The notes: generated from the sequence alone by a model not told the origin. Shown: positions 36,181 to 47,650, counted from the stretch's first letter. The stretch: DNA of 64,000 bases from Dicyema japonicum (GCA_011109175.1 RDEW01000040.1:401718-465717); one strand, 5' to 3'. Translations and numbers: made by a program.

Positions 36181-36545
36181 GATTATTGAGCGGTACCCAC
36201 TCACTATTGAAGAACATATACATGGAGTCATGTATCTCATATGCATGCGCTTCGTAGGGGACCCTCTATCTCATATACAAATAAAAGAAAAGTGGAGGAA
36301 ATGCAAAAGAGAGCGTTCAGAATTACGGAACGATGGACTCGTTGGGAACATGGATCCGGACCGACTCCTCTGGAAGTTCTTATGCAGCTAGATTCCGGGA
36401 TGACTCAAGGCACCTTTGCAAACAGCCGCCCGATACGTACATATGTGGGATCGAGAAAGGAACATCGGGCAAATATAAGAACTTTATTCAAACATATCGG
36501 GATCACGTGATAGTTAGTTTCGATTTTTGACCGTATCTTGGGGTT
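36180..36545 (+). repeat. SINE-like composite, copy near CNOT1 promoter
   Basis: Same organisation as 11378-11760: a diverged head, the ATGCATGCGC junction, then a LINE-type coding end (VEEMQKRAFRITERWTRWEH, GPTPLEVLMQLDS, EHRANIRTLFKHIGIT-stop) and a tail CACGTGATAGTTAGTTTCGA... with TTAATAAATTA. It lies within 140 bp of the CNOT1 start, in divergent orientation. Confidence 0.5.
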
Positions 36546-36689
36546 TTTGAATTAATAAATTATTGATTTTGCGACTCTTTTCCAACACTTCAAGTGAGCA
36601 ATACCACCACGTAGGTGAGTCATTCGGCATTTTAATATAAAATTTTGATGCCATAAAAATCTTGTGATTCCGGGGTTAATAAAATTAAA

Positions 36690-37800
36690 TTAAGTTAATA
36701 TACACTGGACACCTCGCGGCAAAAATAGGATGTTATGTTCTACATAACAACAAAAAGATCCACAATTTCTTCCCCATGGGATCTTTTCAACGAGATCCTT
36801 TTGGCTGTTTTCAAGGGAGGCGCTCATACCCTACCACGAGTCTCTTGCCCTCTCCGGAGACATCGAACCTTACTGGGCCCTTCATAATACATAACAAATC
36901 TACAACTAAAAATTTACGGGATCTCTCAAAAATGAGATGAGCTGATGGAATTTTTATTGTCACCGCCACGTCCTACTCTTCGATTCAAGGGATACTCATC
37001 TGTTCGATTTGATTCTCATAATGGACCGAATGGAGGAGGGTTATCACACTTATTCGTGACAGTATCCCCTTCACTAACACACCCGAATAAACACGCTCCA
37101 CATTTCTATCGGATGTCCATTTATAATTCATCTCGATCAACAACGTGGCTTACACAATCATCAATCTGTACATTCCCCCTCCTCCAAGTTGCTTAAAAGG
37201 ATACCGACCTGACCTTTTTTGAGTAATCGTGTGCGGGGACTTTAATGCCAGGAATCCTCTATGGTCTGCCGATAAGAAGCTGGATCAACAAGGGGAATAT
37301 GTCTCGTCATCCTAAATGACCTTCTACACACGCGTACAGTTTTACTACCAGAAGAATCTAACACCTCCCACGATATCTCAATTTGTTCCCCGAACAGCGC
37401 TCTCCTGACGTCATAGTCAGTGATGTATGACCTTCCTTCTTACCACAACCCGATATTATTTAAAGTCAAAAGATTCGACAAAGTCGATTCGCTAAAAAGT
37501 CCTTTATCAATTACAAGCGTGGATTGTCCAAATTTGAACAAGAAATTGAACAGTACTTTTCGGATATTGCAGTCAAAAATTGCCGATTTCTTGAATACTC
37601 ACAGCAGACCGAAAATACGTTGCTAAGGGATACATCCATGTGTAGAAACCACTTTTCACCAGAGATCATCGACCTCATAAGAAGCTGTGTGCTATAAAGA
37701 GGAGTAGTGTGCGGGACAACATCTCAGTCTGCAGACCATCCAGCATTAACCGGACGATCTTCGCCCACATCTTCCAAAAAAAGGTAGAGGTGGAAAAAAT
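36690..37800 (+). mobile_element. Jockey-like LINE, endonuclease part (interrupted)
   Basis: In shifted frames: FDSHNGPNGGGLS, INLYIPPP-like, VIVCGDFNARNPLWSADKKLDQQGEY, LNDLLHTRTVLLPEES, SHDISICSPNSALL and a linker. Continues as the RT half at 39485-40620; the two halves are separated by the Tc1/mariner insertion 37801-39482. Confidence 0.65.
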
Positions 37801-37951
37801 TTGTCCGAGCAAATGTTAAAAGCCACCCAAAATTTTTGAATAACCTTACAAATAAAGCAATTGACTTTATTCCATTAACACATTAGTTGTTAAAAATCAA
37901 AAGAATTCATTAAAAACATTTCATTTTTAAATTGAAATTGCAATTTTAACC

Positions 37952-38752
37952 AAATTAAAAAATTCGAAAATTTCAGTCGAGCATATGTTGAAAGCTACCA
38001 CTTTTTAATTCCTATAAATATTATTGATTCATTTTTTTATTTTACTGATTCAAATAACATAAATGCCACGTGTTTCATTGAGAAGAGAATCAAAACCATT
38101 GCGCTCTCTGAGGAAAGACATTCACAACTGATGATTTCAAAAATACGTGAAATTTCGAAATTTGGAATCCAAAGGATTGTTAGGCGATATTAAGCATACG
38201 GAACTTATTGCGATAAGCCCAAATCAGGATGTAAAGGATAACTATCGAAGAGAAAAAACGAACAATTGTACGTGAAGTGAAAAAAATTCTTTGAAAAAAC
38301 TGCAAATCAAATTTGTAGGATCTAGATTTTGGAAATATCGTTGGGGTCGATACAATTAAAAGATGTTTACACCGAGCAGGAATGTTTGGAAGAATGCAGC
38401 AAAAAAACCTAACAGCTAAACAAATACATGATAGAAAAATCTGATGTCAAGACAAAAATCAAACACGTGTGGACCTTGTTGAAATCAGAAGTTCGAAAAA
38501 AATCTCCAAAAACAAGGAGGAACTATGGAAAACCACATTTTTAGAATGGAATTGCATTGATTTTTTATTCAAAATTTGTATTTGTACCAAACGGAATAAA
38601 TTATGTTATTACTAACATAGGAAACGATACATATTACTAATCTCTGTTAGTTAATTTCGAAAATCTATTTTGTGTTAAATATATTGAAAAAAATTGTAGT
38701 GGCTTTTAGCCGATTGAAATTTTCGAATTTTTAATTTGGTAAAAATTGAAAG
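37952..38752 (+). mobile_element. Inner Tc1-like element with transposase remnant
   Basis: About 60-bp inverted repeats (CAATTTTAACCAAATTAAAA at 37952; complement at 38698-38752) flank a decayed Tc1 transposase N-terminus: MPRVSLRRESKPLRSLR, IQRIVRRY-like, then KRKNERTIVREVKK-like and RCLHRAGMFGRMQQKKP. The catalytic DDE half is missing. Confidence 0.6.
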
Positions 38753-38839
38753 CGTCGATAATGTCGGCGGGGACCACTTTGGATGAATGGCTGTGTTAAT
38801 TAATTATTAATAAAGTTTTTATTTAAAAAAAAGATTTAA

Positions 38840-39405
38840 AAATGAAACGGAGTCCCTCAAGGACCTTTTTATCCCCTGCTCTGTTTAACCTTTTTCTGGC
38901 TGATCTCTCGACTCTTGAATCTGATAATGATGTTCTTTCCTATGCGGATGATATTGTGTTGGCTTAGCGAGATCAGGACATCCAGAAGGCCACAGAAAAA
39001 ATACAAATTAACCTTGACAGGCTTAATGCCTGGATAATGGACAACCGGCTCGTGGTGAATGCAGAGAAGTCGTCTACGTCATTATTTACCTCTGTGGGAC
39101 CGTCCATATCTTGGACAAATATGAAAAAAATTGAGGAAATGCAAAAGAGAGCTTACAGAGTGACGGAGCGTTGGATTTGTGAAGATCACCGAGCTGGACC
39201 TACGTCTCTGGAGGCCCTTATGAGATTAGACTCCAGATCACGGGAAGGTGGCCTAGAAAAATCAGGCAGCCGTCCTGTACGTTCATGCGCGGGCACGAAA
39301 GAAGATCACCGATCAAAGATGAGGTCTCTGTTAGAATGCATCGAGATCACGTGATAATTAATTTGGTCTTACCGTGGTCTTGGGTTAAATAAATAAAATA
39401 AAATA
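38840..39405 (+). mobile_element. LINE 3' end with intact YADD box
   Basis: SRTFLSPALFNLFLADLSTL, VLSYADDIVLA (catalytic pair kept, then one stop), INLDRLNAWIMDNRLVVNAEK, GPSISWTNMKKIEEMQKRAYRVTERW, then EDHRSKMRSLLECIEIT-stop and a TAAATAAATAAAATAAAATA tail. 5'-truncated and joined internally. Confidence 0.7.
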
Positions 39406-39484
39406 ATGGAATAAATTCAATTGCTTTATTTGGAACGTTATTCAAAAATTTTGGGTGTCTTTTAACATTTGCTCGGACTGATGC

Positions 39485-40620
39485 GTGTCCTGATAATGAT
39501 GCAAAGAACTCCACTCAAAAGGCCCAGACGGAATATGCATACATCATTTAAAAAATCTTGGGCAAAACGAACTGCGACCCTTACAGTCATCTTTCATACA
39601 TCCTTGAATTCAGAATTTGCGATTATGCTCTGAAAACAATGGGCAATAATCAGGACCCACATGACTCAGGATCCTTTCGACTAATTTCCCTCCTTTGTGC
39701 TGCCTCAAATATTCTTGAGAGATACACCTAAATCTGTCCGACTCTCAGCACAGCTTCCGCATAAAGCATTCAACCTCAACCGATCTAACCAACTGACTTT
39801 ATTGAGGATGGATTCAACAATCGCAAACCGCAACTCCGTGCTATTCTTGCCCTCATCGACATTACTGAGGCCCGGCAAGTTGTTTGCAACAAGATAACCG
39901 CAACGAGTATTCCAATTCATACAGAGATTGCTAAAATCATGGCAGACTGGGACGTACCTTGATTATGTCAAAGAAATCTCGTGCCTGTTACCTCAAAAAC
40001 GGAATCCCTAAAGGCTCTGCCTTCTCTCCGACTTTGTTCAATCTCCACTTGAGTAGCATACCAGAAATGGAAGATACGCTGGTCCTATACGGATGACTTG
40101 ATCCTCGCGGGTTGGGATAGAAACATTATCTCAGCCCGCGTCCAAACACACTTAGATTCTCTAGAGTCTTGGTTATTAACCAACCACCTCCCCCTCCAAG
40201 TCCGACGTCACAATATTCAAACATAAAACGGAAGCTGAAAATTTTCGGAACGCAAAAAATCATGAGATTGATATACGATCGATACCTTACATTCTCTTCC
40301 CACATGAACCACGTGGTCCAAAAGCAAACAAGAAAATGAACGCCCCCCGCGCGGTTGCCGGGCTAATCTTTGGACAGGACAATGAAACCCTCAGAATAAT
40401 TTACAAACAATATAACAGGACCACCTAGAACTAGGTAAGGCCATCTTTGCACCTACTTGCACTAAGTTGCAACAACAAAGTGACCCTAACATTCATGGTT
40501 GATATGATCCTACCACCTAGAGAGCGACAGCTTCCGGATAGTTGGAAGACTTGTTCGATAACCTAAACAAATGAATAGAGTCAATTTCATTGTCCATAGT
40601 CGCAGAGAACTTTAGAATAG
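39485..40620 (+). mobile_element. Jockey-like LINE, RT part (continuation)
   Basis: Continues the element split at 37800: GPDGICIHHLKNLG-like, SGSFRLISLLCAASNILER, LKNGIPKGSAFSPTLFNLHLSS, LVLYG-D-L, LTFSSHMNHVVQKQTRK. Many stops. 40620-40840 has a further short RT C-terminal fragment. Confidence 0.55.
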
Positions 40621-41021
40621 AAGGCTGACAATTTTTTCTCATTTCTTATTATTATTAATGAAAAAAATGGAAAATTTTGGAAATCACTTTCAACTATCTT
40701 ATGACTTTTAGAAAACATGTAGACAATGTTATCTCCCAATCACCAAGTATATGACGACTATTGAGAGAGTCCAGGAGATGATTCTTTCTCTTTAAATAAA
40801 TCTACAAAGCATAAATGAAACATTTTATGGAATAAAACAAGTCACCAACTCTACCATCATAAATCAACAGGTAGGTTATTTCTTGTCAATGAAAGAGGCA
40901 AATCTTTTCGAATGTGGTATTAATAAGTATTTTTGACCCCACGTGGGAATACGGTTAGTTCACTGGCCACTTCTATATTAAATTAATAATAGAATAATTT
41001 AGGACACAACAATTATTATTA

Positions 41022-41380
41022 CAGGGTTTTTTCTATTTATTTAATAACTTTGTCATAAAATTTAATAACTTTGTCAAAATGTTTAATAACTCTGTCAAGG
41101 GTCAAATTAAAAAAATCAATTTTATAATTAATTGAAAAAAAACAATTGTAAATTAAAATTCTTCATTAGCCAATGCTTTAACTAAATAGCTCCTCATGTG
41201 GCTATGCAAATTATTGCACACATCTGATGGAATTTCTCCGATGATTTGGATTGCGTTTATTAATTCCTCAGAGTTCCTACAATTTTTATTTTTGATGTTA
41301 TTTTTCCAAACAGAAAAAAACTCTTCAATCGGATTAATTGAATTTTATGACAAAGTTATTAAATAAATAGGAAAACCCTG
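41022..41380 (-). mobile_element. 359-bp Tc1/mariner MITE with TA target duplication
   Basis: Terminal inverted repeats CAGGGTTTTTTCTATTTATT (left) and its near-complement ending ...GGAAAACCCTG (right), each flanked by TA. Inside, the minus strand keeps the transposase C-terminus INPIEEFFSVWKN, the conserved LNPIE motif near the last catalytic residue of Tc1/mariner enzymes. So it is an internal-deletion derivative rather than an unrelated MITE. Confidence 0.8.
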
Positions 41381-41454
41381 TATTATTTACCAATTAAAAA
41401 GTCAATAATTTTCACTATTTAATATTGTGTTATCAAGACTATACAACCAGTTTA

Positions 41455-42345
41455 TAAATTCCCATACAATACTAAACATATGAAAGAACTCATTGATTAC
41501 TCCAATCCCTAGTCTGCTTTCAGAGGAGACGACGGTGAAAAATGGCCAGGCTTTTCTACGATTTTGCAAGGAACTGGGAAACCCATTCAAAAAAAAGGTG
41601 GCCCATGCAGCTAGTCTGCTTTCAGAGGAGACGACGGTGAAAAATGGCCAGGGTTTCCTACGATTTTGCAAGGAACTGGGAAACCCATTCAAAAAAAAGG
41701 TGGCCCATGCAGAGGAATTTCGGTCGGTTATAAGAAATTGCACGCCGATTGAATTCCTATGCAGAAGGAAGAGAAGGCGCTTCCGGAATGCGGTTGGGTC
41801 ATCAGAAGACCAGACGAAGAGAGGTCGGATGTTGTTGGAGGCTGGGATCACCTAATTAGTAAATTTTGACCTATCTTTCTTGGTGGTCTTGGAGTTAAGT
41901 AAATAAAAATTACTCTAATCCTCAAACCTGGAAAATCAAAAGACATTCCATCCTCTTACCACCCTGTCTCCAAAACTCGGCCTTGTCAAAAGTGTTGAAG
42001 AAGCTTGTACTAATCTCCCCTGCCCTATAATTTCTTGATTTTCAACACGGCTTCAGATCAAGCCGTTCTACAACGACGCATTTGAAATCTGTCTCCCAAA
42101 TNATCCAGTCAAGAGCAAAAAAGTTACTAGAAAAATATACAGATAAAGAAATTGCCCCCAGAGCGCTCGAGTCTATCATAGAGGCAACTGGAGGCAATTT
42201 CAGAAGAGAAAAGGAAAAAGACCCCCGTCCGTATAGAAAATGCGTGGGATCACAGTCGGAGCATCGAGAAAAAATGGCCCGATTATTGAGAGATGCCGGG
42301 ATCACCTGAATATTAGTTATTGGTTAAGACGGTGTTTCTTTGGCT
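41455..42345 (+). mobile_element. Rearranged LINE fragments with AGIT-type 3' ends
   Basis: 41455-41515 is an internal LINE piece (FPYNTKHMKEL-like). 41515-41855 is a 3' coding end (KNGQAFLRFCKELGNPFKKK, present twice as a 100-bp tandem) ending RMLLEAGIT-stop. 41890-42101 gives an RT entry (PGKSKDIPSS, FDFQHGFRSSRSTTTH-like). The base 42102 is N. 42103-42309 is a different 3' end (KLLEKYTDKEIAPRALESII, EHREKMARLLRDAGIT-stop) with an ATAATAATAATAATAA tail. Confidence 0.6.
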
Positions 42346-42364
42346 TAAATAATAATAATAATAA

Positions 42365-43016
42365 AGACTATACAACCAGTTTATAAATTCCCATACAATA
42401 CCAAACATATGAAAGAACTCATTGATTACTCCAATCCCTAGTCTGCTTTCAGAGGAGACGACGGTGAAAAATGGCCAGGGTTTCCTACGATTTTGCAAGG
42501 AACTGGGAAACCCATTCAAAAAAAAGGTGGCCCATGCAGAAACATATGAAAGAACTCATTGATTACTCCAATCCCTAGTCTGCTTTCAGAGGAGACGACG
42601 GTGAAAAATGGCCAGGGTTTCCTACGATTTTGCAAGGAACTGGGAAACCCATTCAAAAAAAAGGTGGCCCATGCAGAGGAATTTCGGTCGGTTATAAGAA
42701 ATTGCACGCCGATTGAATTCCTATGCAGAAGGAAGAGAAGGCGCTTCCGGAATGCGGTTGGGTCATCAGAAGACAAGACGAAGAGAGGTCGGATGTTGTT
42801 GGAGGCTGGGATCACTTAATTAGTAAATTTTGACCTATCTTTCTTGGTGGTCTTGGAGTTAAGTAAATAAAAATTACTCTAATCCTCAAACCTGGAAAAT
42901 CAAAAGACATTCCATCCTCTTACCACCCTGTCTCCAAAACTTGGCCTTGTCAAAAGTGTTGAAGAAGCTTGTACTAATCTCCCCTGCCCTATAATTTCTT
43001 GATTTTCAACACGGCT
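42365..43016 (+). repeat. Further duplicated copies of the same LINE segments
   Basis: 42365-42540 and 42541-42940 repeat the 41455-41900 unit (KNGQGFLRFCKELGNPFKKK; ends LLEAGIT-stop). 42832-43016 is then repeated at 43018-43202 with a single N between. Probably partly an assembly product; see findings. Confidence 0.7.
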
Positions 43017-43017
43017 N

Positions 43018-44460
43018 GACCTATCTTTCTTGGTGGTCTTGGAGTTAAGTAAATAAAAATTACTCTAATCCTCAAACCTGGAAAATCAAAAGACATTCCA
43101 TCCTCTTACCGCCCTGTCTCCAAAACTTGGCCTTGTCAAAAGTGTTGAAGAAGCTTTTACTAATTTCCCCTGCCCTATAATTTCTTGATTTTCAACACGG
43201 CTTCAGATCAAGCCGTTCTACAACGACGCATTTGGAATCTGTCTCCCAAATCATCACAGACGGCTTCAACATGAGGACACACTTACAGACGGTTCTGGTG
43301 TCTATAGATATACAGAAAGTTTTCGACTCGGTTTCGAGGACTCTTCTAACACAGAAGATCTTTAACTCAAATTTACACCCGAGCATCATGCTATGGCTGG
43401 AAAATTTCTTAAATGGACGACGTAGAAGAGTCCGGATTGGAAAAATTACTTCAATATCAAGACCCCCCCCTAATGTGGTCCCACAAGGCTCTTTTCTGTC
43501 TCCTCTCTTATTTAACTTATTTCTACACGATTTACCTACTATCAATGATCAGGACACTATGTTTTTATCTTACGCGGACAACATGATTATCGCTGCAAGG
43601 GACAAATCTCCCTCCAGGGCTGTGGCGTTGTTCAGTCACACCTCAACCAGGTGTGTGACTGGCTATCCATGAATTTGCTGTCTGTGTCTGCATTCAAGTC
43701 TCAGTTCACGCTATTTACTACGGACAGAAGATTTAAAGGTGGACTTGAAATATTTCTCGGAAACATTCCCATCCCTTATACGCGAATCCAGAAGATCCTT
43801 GGAGTAACTTTCGACTCTCTTATGACGTTTGCCAGTCACACAGAGGAAGTGTTAACCAAGGGTCTTCGAAAATGGAACATCCTGAAAGCCATCATAAAGA
43901 AGAGCCCCTTTCCTCCTACTGCTAGTATCATCAAAGTATATCTTCAAGCTATTGCGCGAAATATATCTCCCGATGCCTGTTCTGCCTGGAGATTCGCTAT
44001 TCCTTCTACGAGGATGGAGCGTATTAACTCTCTCAGACGGAAGATCATGAGGCATATTCANCCCTTATACGCGAATCCAGAAGATCCTTGGAGTAACTTT
44101 CGACTCTCTTATGACGTTTTCCAGTCACACAGAGGAAGTTAACCAAGGGTCTTCGAAAATGGAACATCCTGAAAGCCATCATAAAGAAGAGCCCCTTTCC
44201 TCCTACTGCTAGTATCAGCAAAGTATATCTTCAAGCTATTGCGCGAAATATATCTCCCGATGCCTGTTCTGCCTGGAGATTCGCTATTCCTTCTACGAGG
44301 ATGGAGCGTATTAACTCTCTCAGACGGAAGATCATGAGGCATATTCAATCAGACTCCACATAAGAAGACACTTCAGAAACGCTGTTGGTTCACTGGCGAA
44401 GCATTCGAAGAGATTTCGAGAGATGTTAGAGGCTGAAGTCACTTAATTTAGGGAGTTAAT
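43018..44460 (+). mobile_element. Jockey/CR1-like LINE reverse transcriptase, YADN variant
   Basis: 43060-43230: PGKSKDIPSS, FLDFQHGFRSSRSTTTHL in frames. 43232-43672: SIDIQKVFDSVSRTLL, VPQGSFLSPLLFNLFLHDL, FLSYADNMIIAA (Asn replaces the second catalytic Asp). 43651-44060: IQKILGVTFDSLMTFASHTEE, NILKAIIKKSPFP, RMERINSLRRKIMRHI. The base 44061 is N and 44062-44347 duplicates 43773-44060. Ends at about 44444 with REMLEAEVT-stop. Inactive. Confidence 0.7.
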
Positions 44461-44474
44461 TCTTTCTTTGTGGT

Positions 44475-44550
44475 TTTAAAATAATAATCGGGATCACGTG
44501 ATAGTTAGTTTCGATTTTTGACGTGGTCTTGGGGTGTTTAAATAAATTAG
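44475..44550 (+). repeat. Solitary LINE/SINE tail
   Basis: CGGGATCACGTGATAGTTAG then TCGATTTTTGACGTGGTCTTGGGGT and TTTAAATAAATTA match the tail at 36495-36560. Only the last bases of the element are present. Confidence 0.6.
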
Positions 44551-44742
44551 TAACTAGCACCGTCAAGAGGTCTAATGGAATCCCGCTACTGTACTTCCCA
44601 GCTGAAGGTTCTACCCATCTACGATGCTTTGGCTTGACGAGTGACGCCGTCATCAGTTAACATCTCACTGCTGAATCGGACCGTCTACAAAAGGACATTG
44701 TCTTACAAGAAAACAAACAAAAAGTCTTTAATCAAACCCAGA

Positions 44743-45715
44743 CTACTCAACATCCATATAAGGGGGAGGATCATAACTTCTCGATGAGTGCATTACTGCT
44801 GGAAAAGGACCATCCTCAGATTGACCTACCTGACTCAACTAGTAGTAAATATTAATAACAAACTATTTCCTTAAGGTCACTGGATTTTACAATCTCAAAC
44901 TTTCTGTCAGGTCCAATAACTCCTAGAGAAATATTCTATGATAAGTGAATTATAACCTCTTCATTGAGGAGATAGGGTACACAATAAGTTAAAGATTTAA
45001 CTACAGTTGTCTTCAATGAGCTAGAATCGGCTATAATAAATATAAAGCTAACACTGCTGAATAGAGTCCAAATTATTCTCAAAGTATGTGGTAGCAGATT
45101 GTGATCTGTCGCCGATGGAAATGGCCTTACAACTATCAAAGGTGTCTGAGGGTGATATCGAGTATAATTGAGGTCCATTCTCCTTAAATATTCAAAAACA
45201 AAATAACATCATATCCAGCAATAACAATTCCAACTCCGAATGGTCTCTCCCCATAATTCTGTGTGTGAGGTTGCATTTCTAAGTATTACTGAATTAATTA
45301 ACTCAGAACGATAGCATTCACTATTTGGCTTATAGGCATGTCAACTCCAAACTTCCATTTATAAGATGTGCATTGCTCCTTCATAAAGTCACTTTGTATT
45401 AACAATCACACTTTACATTAAACGTCTTCCATCAGACATTAATCCAGACATTGTAACTCCCACGTGGTCAACAACTCTGAATACTTTTTGAGGGTAGTGT
45501 GAAAGTGGATTAGTACGTTTCTTTAATAAAAGTCATTTATACTCTGAATCCGACAATAACGACATGTGTTTCTGATTTTGCACCACCAGATACTGAGCCT
45601 TGTTTGACAGACTCCATGGCATATTCTATTTGGTGAATTCTCCCATGAGAACTCCAAATACTTACATCACTGTCGTATCTTTTGTTAAACTAACAATTAA
45701 AATAGTAATAACCAT
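44743..45715 (-). CDS. PSMA1: 20S proteasome alpha-type subunit 1 (alpha6)
   Basis: Structural alpha-ring subunit of the 20S proteasome. Nine exons with eight introns of 23, 22, 25, 24, 25, 22, 21 and 25 nt; the first intron follows the ATG directly. Spliced product 261 aa, against 263 in human. Sequence: [156 protein letters not shown] and an acidic end [10 protein letters not shown]. The YD...GRI.QIEYA signature is diagnostic for alpha subunits, and RSQSA.TY points to PSMA1. If the last 25-nt intron were retained the protein would stop after KEIVCY. Confidence 0.95.
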
Positions 45716-45789
45716 GCACACAATTATGAGAAACAACGTTTAATAAATTTAAATTTAATATATAATTAATCATCAATAAACTAACTAAA

Positions 45790-46290
45790 GTTAAGGTTTC
45801 TACGATGCTTTTTGCTCTCAAAAATATTTAGAGATCAAACTGGGATCCTTTCCACGATATACAAACAATTCATCCGACCAACGTTGACGTATGCAAGTCC
45901 TTCATGGGCAATGCAAATGTCACGATCTTCCACATTGAAGTTATCTGCAATCGAGGAGACTGCAATGAGGTTAATTGGACCAGATCACAACATCCAACCT
46001 ATTGAAAATTTTTTAATTGAAATACAACGAAAACTATTAAAGGAGGCTGTTCTACCGAGCTGCCCTCTATTCCAAATACTATCGAATTATCTACAATCAT
46101 ACAGAAATTGTGAGCCGATGCCATGTCCTATGAGAAGAGCTGTTCAGGATTCTCGACCCCGCCGGACTCGTCCTCACCTCTGTCGGTCTGGGATCACTTA
46201 GTTAGATGAGAACTTTTATTTCTTTCTCTTTGACCCAGTGATCCTGGGGGTAATAATAAGGATAATAATAATAATAATGCTTTTTGGATT
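45790..46290 (+). mobile_element. CR1/Jockey-like LINE 3' end
   Basis: 45812-46201 encodes the post-RT region (IYKQFIRPTLTYASPSWAMQ, LSAIEETAMRLIGP) and ends RRTRPHLCRSGIT-stop. It is followed by a 3' stretch and an ATAATAATAATAATAATAAT tail. 5'-truncated; inserted 75 bp from the PSMA1 start. Confidence 0.7.
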
Positions 46291-46344
46291 TACTATTTGG
46301 GGTCATTAACAAATCGTGATTTATCACGGCTAAACCGAATGTTC

Positions 46345-47300
46345 TCCAGTAACTCTCGATGAAGACTTATTGTAAGCTATCGAAAATCATGCCAGACCAT
46401 TTCAAGAAACTATTTACATCGAGTGGCGTTGGGATTACCTCATTAATTCCTGAAAGGCAAGATCTTGGGGCGACAATAACCCATCAAGAAGTTCAACTGG
46501 TATGTATACGACTTAAGAATGACAAGAGTCCTGGTCCATATGGGCTCTACTTTTTAAATATGGAATGTATAAATATTGACCGAATTCTGAACTACATGGT
46601 TAGATATAAGAAGACGCTTCCACTGGGACAGAGATTTCTGATTCCTGCTCAGAAACCCCATAAAAAACCTTAATCAAACACTTTGGACCAATTATTCTAA
46701 TGAATACAACAAGGAAGGTGCTGATCAGCATTGTCCTGCTTAAGATCGAGGCGAAAACTAAAGAATATCCATCAGCATACCACAGTGCCTTCGATTCTGT
46801 CAGTTGAACGAAACTCAATGAAGCAATTCAAAGTTTCCTGGACCCATCCACTAACAAACTGATAAAAATTTTCCTATCAGATCTGGGTCAAAGTCGGAAG
46901 AGTGTTTTCAAAACTACTACGGGGACCCCACAAGACCCCATATCTTTAATATTATATGTAATTTATCTGGAATGAGCACTCAAGGGAGAATAAACATTGT
47001 AGCTTATGCAAACGATGTGGACTTTGTCTCGGAAGACAAGGAAGTACTCACCAAATTAATGAGGGTGAAATAGGAAAGATTGTCTGAATATGGACATAAC
47101 GGAGGTGATCAAACTCAAAAGAGAGGAATCAAAGACTAATGAAATTTGGCGCAAGACCAAGAAGTTAAGGATCTTCCAAGGACATCAGGAAGACACTGTG
47201 AGGAGAAAGATGATTGAAAAAACTGAAGAAAACACGGTTTATAAAAAAAGGGCTGGATACGAAAATGGACTACACTTGTAAAACACATCAGTCAAGCCTG
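46345..47300 (+). pseudogene. RTE-type LINE reverse transcriptase fragment
   Basis: MPDHFKKLFTSSGVGITSLI, VCIRLKNDKSPGPYGLYFLN, LGQRFLIPAQKPHK, then in other frames AYHSAFDSVS-like and NIVAYANDVDFVSEDKEVL (YAND in place of YADD). Related to 22985-25485. Many frameshifts. Confidence 0.6.
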
Positions 47301-47440
47301 TGCTGCTTTACAACGCGAGCACTTTGGCCTGTTTATATACTGACTCAATAAGTTGGACTCTATCCATCGAACGCAATTAAGGCAAACAATGTTGTACCGA
47401 GGGCCTTCCAGAATATCGAACAGAACTATTTGCATTTTCA

Positions 47441-47650
47441 TCATGAAAAAATCATCCGGTTATTCACACAATAAAATTTATAAATTGAATTCCGACAACT
47501 CTTGTGAATTGCGAACTCCTGCCCATAGTAGTGAGATTCTGATGGTAGGAGGATGATTCGGTAATCACTATGTAAGTCATCTATCGACACTTGACTTTCG
47601 TCTCTTGAAAGCATCAAATAGTGACACTGTAAGTATTCAGCTCCTGTCAT
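47441..47650 (-). pseudogene. RTE-type endonuclease fragment
   Basis: Minus strand reads SRDESQVSIDDLHSDYRIIL, SHYYGQEFAIHK, CVNNRM, corresponding to the YYGLGFAIH...VNDRI block of the RTE endonuclease. Opposite in orientation to the RT fragment just upstream, so a separate insertion. Confidence 0.55.

Larger units (their letters stand above)
37801..39482. mobile_element. Tc1/mariner-type element with ~80-bp inverted repeats, nested insertions inside
   Basis: GTCCGAGCAAATGTTAAAAG at 37801 and its reverse complement ending at 39482 form long terminal inverted repeats, still matching 80 bp in (AATAAAGCAATTGA). Between them lie a second, related inverted-repeat element (37952-38752) and a LINE 3' end (38840-39405). 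The whole block splits a Jockey-like LINE. No clear TA target duplication is seen. Confidence 0.65.

Noticed and set aside
37801-39482. Long terminal repeats of an LTR retrotransposon
   Set aside because: The terminal repeats are inverted, not direct, and the interior holds Tc1 and LINE pieces rather than gag-pol.
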